Below, one piece after another: positions 25,401-37,400 of a stretch of 64,000 nucleotides of DNA. A program made the position numbers and the translations under genes. The notes beneath the pieces are model-generated. The model did no database searches. It saw nothing but the letters and a program-made list of their open reading frames with translations, and was not told the DNA's origin. Position 1 is the first letter of the stretch, and every line of letters begins with the position of its first letter. Origin of the DNA: Colocasia esculenta (Eukaryota; Streptophyta; Magnoliopsida; Alismatales; Araceae); the NCBI GenBank assembly GCA_014218235.1, contig CM024760.1:140321245-140385244 (forward strand). The letters are read 5' to 3'.

Positions 25401-28400
25401 ATCGAATCGTAGCGTGGGGATCCAACTTTGGGGGAAAGTCCCTAAATCGGAAAGGCTTCCAGCTGGATCGGCCGGACTCGAGTTGAATCGAGTTGGATCG
25501 ACTAGATCGAGCAGGGATCAGCGATTCCAGACCGATACAAGACTAAACTAGACCGATTCTCTTACTTATTTACTTGAATATCATTTAACTAAATGTTAGT
25601 ATTTACTAACATTTACTTAAGATATTACATATAATAAGAAAATATCATTTATTTGAATCCAATAAAAATATCAGAAAAATCATCTCTTATCAATAAAAAG
25701 TCAACTCTCTCATCTACAAAGAAAACTACGATTTTGGTGATTCCATCAAAATAGCGACTTTCTATTCCCTCGTATTTTAATCTATCTAAAATTTTCATAA
25801 TTTAAATAAACCCAATAGAATACTAAAAATTCAAAATCAATAAAAAAAAGTCAAATGTACATATGACCTCTCTAAAAGAGCCACTCTCCTACTGACAGCA
25901 ACTGAGTCTCAATCAGTAGGATAGTAGCTCTATTGGAGAAGTCATATACATGTTTGACTTTTTTAATCAAATTTGATATTTTTAGTATTCTATTAGGTTT
26001 ATTTAAATTATAAAAGTTTTAAATAGGATAAAATATGAGGGATTGAAAAGTCATTATTTTAATGGAAACACCAAAATCACAGTTTTCTTCTTGGATGGGA
26101 GAATTGATTTTTTATTGGTAAGAGAGATGATTTTTCTGATATTTTTATTAGATTCAAATAAGAGGTACTTCTTTATTTACATGTAATATATTAAGTAAAT
26201 AAAACCACAAACTCTAACATTTACTTAAGGGGAAATTAATTAGAAATCCCTGACTGTAATGAGGAGGTCCTTACTGTAACATGATTTAACATATACTGTA
26301 ACAGGAAATAACACTTACAGTAATGAGTTACAGCTCTGTCAGAGACTAGAAAATAAGTCAAATATCTACCAAGAACTTCTAATTAATTTGCCCTTTACTT
26401 AAATGATATTCAAGTAAATAATACACAAAGTCTTCAATATTTTATGCATTTCTTGTATTATTATAGTAGTAATAATATACAAAATCTTATGTTTCATATA
26501 CTTATGAAATATGAATGCATGTATGATTGATTTTTAATGCAAATGTTAGTTCATTCAACTTATCATATGTCTCTGATTTTGGCTGTTTTCTGAATTTTTC
26601 TCATTTTTTCCCTAAAAAAAAAATTTGGTCGATCTAGGATCGGCCAGACTTCCCTTGGATCTGTAGGATCTTGCGATCTGATCTTGGATCGGATCGGTGC
26701 CTAGCGATCCCAATCCGATTTCGATCCTACCTTCCATGGGTCCATCAGTGGAGGTTCCCACCAAGCCAACCCCACCGGTGGGGATCCCAACAATCATGGT
26801 GTGCCAGTGGGACTCCCACCGGTGGCCGCCCCCCACCGATGGGGCGGTCCACTGGTGAGGGTTTCCCTCCGGGCCAACCCCACCGGTGGGGATCCCCACA
26901 GGTCATGGTGGGCCGGTAGGACACCCACCGATGGCCACCCAGTTCCCCACCGGGCCAACCCCACCGGTGGGGATCCCACCGGTCATAGCGGGCCGGTGGG
27001 GTTTCCACTGGTCATGATGGGCCAGTGGGGTTTCAACCGGAATACGCCCCCACCAAGGAGATGATTTTTTGTGAGATTTTAAAATTTCTAGAATTTCTGG
27101 GTTTGAGAATTTTTCCTGGAAATATGAATTTCTGGAAACTTGAAATTTCTGGCAATATGGTATTTCCGAAAATTGGATTTCTCATGGTTTTTGGGTTCGG
27201 GGATTTCTGAATTTCTGGAAATGAGGTATTTCAAGGATTATTGGGGTTTTAGGATGTTTCTGAATTTCTGGAAATATGACATTCCTGGAATTTCTGAATT
27301 TTGTAGCAATGAGGTATTAAACTGTGAAAATTCAGAAAATTGGATTTTTGGGTTCTGAAAATTTCTGATATTTCAGAAAAATGGGTTTTCAGTTCTGAAA
27401 ATTCAAGAAATTGGGGAATGAGGGTTTTCAACTTTTCAGATTTTCTGGAAGTGTGAATATTTCAGAAATTTCTGGTTTTGGATATTCCTGGGATTTTGGA
27501 TTTTTTCAGGAAGTTTGGAAATTCTGAAACTCAGGATAATTTCTGAAATTTTTATATTTCAAGAATTTTAGATTTTTTTTGGTGGGGGGGGGGCTGTTTG
27601 GACTTTTTTGCTCTTAACAAATGGCCATGGTTTTATACCATTTTACGCCATGATTACCAAATTTATCCATGTATAATTTATTTATCACCAAAATATTCAA
27701 AAGAATTTAATAAAAAATTTTAGTGCCAACAAATGCCCCCCACAGGCTGCTCGTCGAAATGACGGCAGGCGACCCGTGTGCTCTTAAAACCCTACCTCGT
27801 GGTCTTAATGACATGGCGGAGAATTGGGTTAGAGACTATGGCAATAGTTCATGCGTTTTAACATTTATGCAGTGTCAATGGTTCGCTGTCGTAGTTTGAG
27901 CTGACGAACAACTCTATCGTGCATCTTACATTGAGCCATTGGTCTCTAGTTCCTGAATATTTTCCAACTCGGCAGTCCTTATGAGAGGAATCAGGAGAGC
28001 GCATGTCACCTCAGAAATGTGACATAGACCCGCTCCACCAAGCCAACCCTACGACTAAGTGTTGTTGGAGAACCGCTCCCTGGCTTTGCTTAGAGTTGAC
28101 TTCGGTCTTCTTCACCTGAATCTTGTCTTTACGACTTTACTCGGAAGTTTATTTTGATGTACTTCTTCTGAGACTTGCCTTCGTGACTTTGCTTGGAGAT
28201 TTGACTTTGATATCTTCCTCTTAAATCTTACCTTTCTAGCTTAGTTCAAGATTTCGATGGGAGATTCTGTCGATGAGACCCGCCTTTTTGGCTTTGCTCA
28301 TCGGCTTGACTTGAGAGTTTCTTCTGAGATTTGCCTTTCTGATTTTGCTCATGGTTGGGTTGGAGTTTCGACTGTTGAGACTTGCCTTTCTAAGTTCTAA

Positions 28401-31400
28401 CTTTGCTCAACGACTTGATTTGGCGTTTGCTCGATGAGGTCTGCCTTTCTGGCTTTGCTCTTCGACTTGATTTGATAGCTCTTTCTTGAGATTTACCTTC
28501 CTAGCTTTGCTCGGGATTTGATTTGACATCTTCCTCCTGAATCTTGCTTTTCTGACTTTACTCAGGATTCAATGGGAAATTCTGTTGCTAAGATTGGCCT
28601 TCCTGACTTTGCTCAACGGCTTGACTTCGGACATCTTCTTTGAAATTCACCCTTCAGGCTAGGGGCAAAATTTGAATTTCTTTCATGTCGTTGTTGCTTG
28701 GGTGGCATACCCTCCCCGAGTTGTCATGCGGAACCCATATTGGAGGGTTTCACAACTTTACACAGCTTCAAATTTGAATGACCCAACATCCACGGACATG
28801 CATCTTGACTTCGAGATTTTGCTTCATTCGAAACATCTTCCTTCCACTGAAATTATGGAGGGTTGTATTGGGAGGCACAACTAGCGCAAAATAAATCAAA
28901 GATGCACCAAGATTTGTATTCGATGTACATTCTTTCATTTCCTGGTAGCCACCTCAAGTATTTGTCTCAGGCCTTTATCATGTCTTTCCGAAACGAGGCA
29001 GAATTTGCTTCATCAGAAACCTCTCCCCCTTTTTTTATTTCTTGGCAGTTCAAGTTGAAGTCAAGTAGAGTTGGCAGTCCAAACAGAACATGCAAGTCAA
29101 TACTACAAATGGAGTTCAATGGAATTGACAGTCCAAAAGGAACATGTAAGTCAAAACCACAAGTTGAAATTCAAGTAGAGTTGGCAGTCCAAAAAGAACA
29201 TACAAGTCAACACTACAAATAGAATTCAATGGAATTGACAGTCTGAAATGGACATGAAAGTTAAAACCAAAATTCGAGATTCAAGTAGGTTGACAGTCCA
29301 AAAAGAACATGTAAGTCAACACTACAAGTGGAATTCAATAGAATTGACAGTCCAAAAGGGACATGTAAGCCAAGACCAAAGTTTGAGATTCAAGTAGGTT
29401 GACAGTCCAAAAGGAACGTACAAGTCAACACTACAAATGGAATTCAATGGAATTGACGGTCCAAAATGGACGTATAAGTCAAAACCAAGGTTCGGGATTC
29501 AAGTAGGTTGATTGTCCAATATGAACATGTAAGTCAACACTACAAGTGAAATTCAATGGAATTGACAGTCCGAAGGGGACATGTAAGTCAAAACCAATAT
29601 TCAATATTCAAGTAGGTTGACATTCCAAAAAAAACATGCAAGTCAACATTACAAGTGAAATTCAATGGAATTGACAGTCTGAAAGGACATGTGAGTCAAA
29701 AAACCAAAATTTGAGATTCAAATAGGTTGACGGTCCAAAAAGAACATGTAAGTCAACACTATAGGTGAAATTCAATGGAATTGACAATCCGAAAAGGACA
29801 TGTGAGTCAAAACTAAAATTTTAAATTCAAGTAGGTTGACAATCCAAAAGGAACATGCAAGTCAACACTACAAATGGAATTCAATAGAATTGACAGTCCA
29901 AAAAGGCATATAAGTCAAAACCAAAGAGTTTTATGTGAGTCGACACTTCTTCTTTTTTCTTTTTTTCTTTCCCTTTTTTATCTCTTTACTAACATTAGCC
30001 CCATTTCAAGTTTTCACCAATACTAGCCCCCTCTGGCTTTTTCCGACACATCTTTTCGAATTTTCACGCAGAGGGGTTATCCATTATTGCCCGAGACGCC
30101 TTTTCGGGTTTTCACCTCAGCCAAATTTTGACCTTTTTACCCTCAAGTGCACAGCAAACCGTATATTTAAGTCTGTCGGGACACCTCTATTTTAAGTCCC
30201 ATTTTTTTCTTTTTTTTTAATGAAGTAGCCACGAGTTAGGATTTTGGGTTTGTAGTTTGTGAATTGTTTTGGCTCGGCCAGCCTTTGTGGCTTGGGGGCC
30301 GAAGTTTTCGGAATTTAGGTATTGCCCTGACCTAACTTTGTGATTTGTTGGTCAGGAGTTTGGATTTTTATTTTGGATTTAGCCTACCTTTGTAGTTTAC
30401 TGGCTAATGTTTGAATTTGGTTTGAGTTTAGCCTACCTTTGTGGTTTGTTGACTAAGGGTTTTAGGGTTTTGCCCTGACCTACCTTTGTAGTTTACTGGC
30501 CGAGGGCTGAGAATGGGTTTGGTTTAGTCTACCTTTGTAGTTTGTTGGCTAAAGTTTTGGGGTTTTGCCCTGACCTACTTTTGTGGTTTGTTGGCCGAGG
30601 GCTAAAAGATTGGATTTGGCTTCCGACTTAATCTACTTTAGTGGTTTGTTGGCTAAGGTTTGAGATTTTAGTTTTTACTTGGCCTATCTTCATGGTTTAC
30701 TGGCTAAGATTTGAGATCTCGGTTCTAACTTAACCTACATTTGTGGTTTGCTGGCTAAGAGTTGGGATTTTGGTTTTGACTTGGTCTATCTTCATGGTTT
30801 GTTGGCCAAGACGAAATGGGTGTTTGCAGCAAAGAGACCCACCAGTGAGAAATTTTTGTGAATCTCGCTCCACCGGGTCAGTATTCCCAAGTATGATCTG
30901 CCTTCAGCCGTACTCAAGAAAGCGCACATCGGTTCAGAGAAGTGATGTGGGTACCGCTCCACCGAACTATGCAAACAACATTTCCGCTTTGAACTATACT
31001 ATCTTTGAAGCTTGCCAGAGACCTTGTGCTGTTTCTTGAACTGAACAAGGACTTTCATGTAATTTCTGAACTTCAGAGCAAGGTTCGCTGCATCGGGGAA
31101 TCGGGACGAATCGGATTTTTCCTGATCCACCTCGATTCGTCAAAGTCGGACCGATTCACATGGGAATCGGATGGGAATCGGTCCGATTCGATGGGAATCG
31201 GGCGAATCGAGTTTCTCCTGATTCGATCTGATTCGGCCGAGTGTACCGATTCAATCTAATCCGGCAAACCATGATCCAGAGGGCTTTCGTGTAACTTTTC
31301 CCCTAAACAGAAGTATTTCTGCAATTTTCTCTGTCACAGAGATATTTCTGTAATTTCTGGACAGCAAAGGGACTGATTTGTAATTTTCTGCCATCCGGGG

Positions 31401-34400
31401 GCATTTCTGGAATTTTCTCTCAAACAGGGACATTTCTGAAATTTTCCCTCAAGTAGGGACTGATTTGCAATTCTCAACATGTGTGGAACATTGTGGTTCA
31501 TAACATGTCAATTTCTGATTTCTTAGAACTTTTGTAGATCTTTATACAATTATACAAGAGTTTTGGGCATAATTGCAACTAACAATCTATTGCTAAAATA
31601 TAGGACAAATGTGTGCATTTGTAATTCTCCATTGTGAAAACTTCATGACATACATGCTTTTCTTCTCACTTTGAGTCATTTTTACAAATAACAAACTTCT
31701 ATGAACTTTTTTACAAAAAAAGAATCCTGCGGCCTTCTTTCCTCCTCTCAAACACCCAAACAAACAAGAGCAGTGGCTGCTCCAGACCACCTTCACCAGT
31801 CTCCCAGTCCACCCTGGCATCCTATGTATAGGAGTTGCGAGGATGAGAGAGGCCAATCGGAGCCCTCTTTGAAAGCCCTTCGGAACATCACATTTAATGT
31901 CTCCTTTTCATCTTCCTCCCTTCTTTTTATTTTATTCAGGGGAGAGAGAAAGGGAGGACCCCATCGGAGCCCATTGGTGGGTGGGTCTCCGATGGGGCTT
32001 TCATCGGAGCCCGCCCACCCCCGGGCTGAAGAGGGGCTCCGATGGAGCTTTGCCCCATTTTTTTTCAGAGATTTTTGAGGACTTTGAGGTTTCTGGAATT
32101 TTGGGGTTTTCGGCTTTTTAGAGCTTTGGGTTTTTCTGGGATTTGATATTTCTGGATTTTCTGGGTTTTAGGAATTTCTGAAATTTCAGAAATGAGGAAT
32201 TTCAGGGATTTTTGGGTTTTGGATATTTTGAATTTCAGAAAATATGAGATTTCTGAAATTTCTGAATTTTGGGGGTTTTCAGCTTTCTGGGATTTTTTTG
32301 AATTTCTGGAGTTTCTGGAGACATGATATTTTCTGGAAATATGGATTTCTGGAAGTCAGATTTTTCATGGCTTTTGGTTTTTTTAAGGAATTTCTGAATA
32401 TTGCAGAAATGGTATATTTGAGGTCTTTTTTTGGTTCAGAAAATTCCCAGAAATTCAGAAATTTGGGTTTTGAGTTCTGAAAAATCCTGAAAATTCAAGA
32501 AATTGAGTTTTGGATATTTCTGGAATTTTGGTTTTTCAGGAAGTTTGAAAATTCTGAAATTTATGATAATTCCTGGAAACTTGATATTTTCAGGAATTTT
32601 GGGATTTTGGGGGCTGTTTGGATCTTTTTGCCTTATCACATGGCCATGATTTTACACCATGATTAGCAAATTTGTCCATGTATAATTTATTTATCACCAA
32701 AACATTCAAAAAAGATTTAATGAATATTTTTGGTGTCAACAGGACATCATTCAGATTACCTTCAGAATTGTCCTCCCAAAACTTGCTTCCTCCTCTGCAA
32801 TAATACTGCTGATCTTTGACTCATGTTGCTTGAGTTCCGGAAAGGTATCCCCCATCACATTCACAACAATACCTACAAGACTAGAGATAATGATCCATAA
32901 TTGTTAAATAAATTAAATTACAGAAAGTAAAATGAATTTGGAAGTTATTCTTAAAGTTCTATAATCTATACATTATAAAAAGCACCACATACCCACTGAA
33001 AAATCCTTCCTCAGCTTTCAGAATATCCCTACCATAACGAACAGCTCTTCGGAGGATGCGTCTCAGGACATATTCACGGCCCTCATTGCCTACAAAGGAA
33101 AATGCCATGAGTGCATTTCATGTAGAGGATACTGTTGTCAAAAGTTAATGAGCAGAAGTAGTAATTTCTAGTTTTCAGTCCCCATTTCCAAATGTTCCTT
33201 GTAATTTACGCTTTTAGGTTTGCCTCTATAGAAGTGATCCATTCTTAGAACCAGATCCCTCAAATGAATACCTTAGGAATGTTCTTCAAACAGACAAACA
33301 CAAACAGAAAGATGGTGAAATGACATTTCTACCCTGCTTAACATTAAAAAAATGAAAAAAAAAGAGTTTTTTTTTTTTGTTTTGTGAGAGGAGGAAGGGG
33401 GGGGGGGGGGGGGGGGAGACAGAGCTGTAGTTGGAGGATTCCCCCTCTCATTGGACGGAAAATGCACATGCACAAACTCAGAGCTGAATGCGCCTCCCTC
33501 CCCCATGACCTTCTAGGATCCAGCTTCTGCCTCTTCTTGGCATCAACCTCCCTCCATGTCACCAAGGAGTTGGGAGTTTGACAGCTTGACAGCAATGGCC
33601 CCAGCACCTTCTGGAACCCCAGCTCATGCACCTGATAATGCCCCTTAGACAAAAAGATAGAGTGTCATATGTGCACCCACCACATGTGCGGCCAGGTGCC
33701 AATTGGAACTATGGCCAGCATACGGTGAACCTGATACCCAGTGGAACCATGACCCTGACACCAATGCACCCACAAACCAGGGACACCAAATATGCCTCCA
33801 CCATCCCTACCCCCTATCTTAATGCCAGAAACCCTATAAAAGAATAGTACCTTTACATACTCAAAGACAATGCAGATATCTGTGCCCTCTTCTGTGTCCC
33901 CTGCCTTTTGCACAGGCAGCAGCATGAAGGCCTACAGCACAGGTTTCTACCGTGTGACAACCCTCATGGGGAGGACTAGAAGAATGAGAGACACCAAGGA
34001 GCAAGGAGTATCTTGAAATGTGGGTGCCATGCCAAGGAGGGGGTGCTATGAGTAATCGTGCTACCTCAATAAGGTACGTGCCATAATCAGTATAGACCAA
34101 ATGAAAAAGAATAAGTGGGAAAGAACTTATCCTTTAAAATCAGCATCACTTACCTAATTAGAAACAAGACTGAACGTAGCTAAAGAGAAAAGAGAAACAT
34201 GTCTTCATGCATTGGAATCTAAGGTGAATGTTAGCAAACAAATTCAAATTAAAAAAGGTTTTGCGATAAGAATAAGGACAGGACAAAGATATTACTCTAA
34301 ACCTTTGTTTCCTTTCCTTTATTTAAGGAATAGTTATATAGATGTTTTATGTAGACACCAAAACACTTTTATGGCAAGACATCCATCATGTATGCAGTTC

Positions 34401-37400
34401 CAGAATTGAACACCTAGAGTGGGATTTTGAATCAGAAGCAGGAAATAGGAGCAAAGGAATGATAATGCATTTCATGTTCATAGTACAAATAGAGAAGCGT
34501 GCTTTCAAGAGAAGGAATGGAAAAAAAAATGACCATATATATTTACATGGAGGAAAAATAATCTAGATGATATCCAATTTTACTTCATTCTGGTTCAACA
34601 AAAACAGGACAGAAGGTTGTTAAAATTATGTTCTTTATAATTTATATCAGTTCACCTGGACGTGAACCATCAGCAATGGCAAATGAGAGAGTCCTAATAT
34701 GATCAGCTACAACCCTGTAAGCCATGTCCACCTTTCCTATATCATCTGCTCCAACCTTCCCTGAGTAAGCCTGTGGAAAACCTGTAACCTAGAGAAAACA
34801 CAAGAAAAGAGAAATAAGAGCCTTCAGCCTACTACAACATGGCAACCAAATCAAACCACAAAGCAATTGATTCCTCCCAGCCTACCCCAGAAAAGGTGAA
34901 AAATAAATGAAACATCCAAGGAAATTTGACAGACCAAATGATCCTCATTGATACATACTTTCTGGATAGCATCAAATATAGGCATGAAAATATCAGTATC
35001 ATAGTTGCTCATTTTTCTTTGAAGAATTGAAGTCAAGCGTTCAAACCCCAAGCCAGTGTCAACATGTTTTGCAGGTAAAGGCTTCAAACTGCCATCACTT
35101 TCCCTATTGAACTGCAAAAAGATAGATGTATCAGCACTCGTCGGTAAGAAAAACAAATATCAGAGTGAAGAAGGAAGTAATACAATAATTCCCAAAATGT
35201 ATTGTCATATCTTAAAATCTTTCAAAGATCTCTTCTCCTTCGGCATTTGAGATGAAATCAAAACCGAATCAAAAAAATAAAAGAGGATGTGTAAAATGAT
35301 GGTATATGATGGAGGAGATGAATGTTATGATGATCATGATCACGATCATGATAATGATCATGACCAAAATCATGATAATGAAAATAATAGGAGGAGATCA
35401 GGATCATAATGATGATAATAGAGGAGGAGATGCAGAAAAAGAAGAGGAATATCAAGAGTAAATGAGTACTAGAAATCTGAGCTCACCTACAACCAGCCAA
35501 ATGGAACCAAAATTTGTGATGACAAAACCTTGCTCCCAGCAAGTCCAAAAAAGTAAAAGAAAAAAAATCATCTGTTAGAGATTATGATACCTGAATAAAT
35601 ACAAGGTTCCAAATCTCAATGCATGTAGGATCATCATTGTTGACCAATGAAGCAGCATCACGGTTACCAATGCGGTCAAAGTGAATTTCAGTACAAGGAC
35701 CACAAGGACCAGTATCACCCATCTCCCAGAAATTGTCCTGCTCAACACTAACAAGGTTAAGACCATGAAAGCAACAACATTATATAAAATTCAGATGCCA
35801 ATGATTGTAGGATATTGCTCAAGAAGGTAAAGACAGATCAATCATAAGAGCCCCATCCCATCAGACAAACAATCGCATGGAACACTGGTTCCCAACATAT
35901 AGAGATAGATGTCAAGCTAACATTAGCAACTGCTCTTTTGCTGATTCCCTAGCTTTAAGAAGCAGTTGGCAGCATTGTCAAAATCCTCACTGGTTCAAGA
36001 AAGCAAGAGCAACAAAGAGTGACAAATAAGCAGATGACAACTAATAAAAAGGACTATCCTACTCTATAAATACAGGCTACTGGCCCACTTCTGTTTTGCT
36101 TGCCCGCATGCTCCACCTTCCAAAAAAAAGGTTATGATAAACGCTAAAGCTAATATGTTTGTTTCCGGGCTACTTTATCCAACAAACTTTCATGATCACT
36201 TTTAACTATATTTTATGTTTCTGAATGCCCATAAGTCTGCACAGATTTGTTCCCTAAGCGCAAAGGCACCCCACAGCAGATGGATTCAAGCCCTTCATAT
36301 ATAGCCTAATAACTTTTCTTGCTTTGTTAGAACTAGTTCAACAGGATAGATATTTATTCCTAAAAAGGAATACGATTCATGGTTAAGTAACTGTTCAGCA
36401 CTGTCATAAACATAGTTTACAGAGAGAATCTAAGATAACTATGCATCTTTCTGGATTAACTGCATTAATTAACATAGTCCTTTTTGTTTTAAATATCATA
36501 ATCAGATATGAGTAGATAAATCAGGATCACTTACTTTGCAACCAAAAGGCAGCACATGTCCAGGTGGTAAGATGGTTAACCATTTATCTCTAGCTTCAAA
36601 ATCCGGAGCAAGACCAGCCTTCTCGTCCCCGCCAAAATATGTGGCATAAATACGATCCTTAGGTAGCTTATAAACCTGAAGTTATGGATAAAGCAAGAAT
36701 AATGTTAAAACGAAACAAAAGACAAACATATCATAAGTCAGGCAACATCGATCCCTCCAAACTTCAGCAGCAATAAGAAAATTTTACATGTTTTTATTGT
36801 AAACATTACAAATTTGTTTTCCCAGCTCTTCTCTACATACTATTTCTTCTTCAGTTTTCGTCGTTGTAACGGCGGGAAAAAATTAAACAAAATATTAAAG
36901 TTCGGACAAGGCTACATTTGTTTACCAGCTTTAAGATTCTAAGAAGAAGACTAAATTTGATCGAACGCGATTGCTTTAGAAACTCTAAGGAGAAATCCAA
37001 AACGGCAATTCAGCACTCCCTGTCTCCCCCTCCATTAGACTCCTAAAGACGACACAAAGAACCCACCGTGGTGAGCAGCTCCCAGGCCCACTCGATTGCC
37101 TCTCTCTTGAAGTAGTCCCCGAACGACCAGTTTCCCAGCATCTCGAAGAAGGTGTGGTGGTACGTATCCTTGCCAACGTCGTCGAGGTCGTTGTGCTTCC
37201 CTCCCGCGCGGATGCACTTCTGCGTATTGCACGCCCTCCGCAACTTCCCCAGCGGGTTGCCCGGGTCCACCGTCCCCAAGAAGATGGGCTTGAACTGGTT
37301 CATTCCTGCAGCCAAAACTCCAGTTCACCCCCACTACAACACCAAAAAGAACAAATTTGTTCACGGCATCACAACACCCTCCGGCGCATCCGACTACACT

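Larger units (their letters stand above)
25353..26738. mobile_element. hAT-like MITE with long hairpin core, GATCGG/AATCGG motif
   Basis: 1386 bp; flanks GGTCCACC (25345-25352) and GGTCCATC (26739-26746) match at 7 of 8; ends CATGGAAGG on both sides. GGATCGG/AATCGG words lie at 25365-25555 and 26630-26730. The core is a fold-back with arms of about 290 bp (about 25600-25890 and 25917-26215). A Mutator-type MITE is nested at 26229-26393. Confidence 0.87.
24072..27731. repeat. Long direct repeat, left copy (probable LTR of a non-coding element)
   Basis: Shares its order of parts with 31282-32741: an array of TTTCTGCAATTTTCCC-like units, a segment with CAACATGT words, a GGAGCC/GGGGATCC palindromic part, an array of TTTCTGGAATTTTGGG-like units, then an AT-rich end terminating GTGCCAACA. 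On the minus strand the end reads TGTTGGCAC, a typical LTR start. Interrupted by the MITE at 25353-26738. The left limit is uncertain, since homology seems to extend to earlier host blocks. Confidence 0.6.

Noticed and set aside
26612..27064. Gly/Pro/Trp-rich frames on both strands
   Set aside because: They arise from the CCCACCGGTGGGG palindrome block.
32871..32880. Alternative exon 8 acceptor (TTGTAG before GTATTG)
   Set aside because: With the only reasonable exon 7 donor it shifts the frame; the CTCTAG acceptor restores both the frame and the conserved FFSG-LV sequence.
35258..35455. His/Asp-rich small frame
   Set aside because: Product of the ATGATC simple repeat inside an AlaRS intron.
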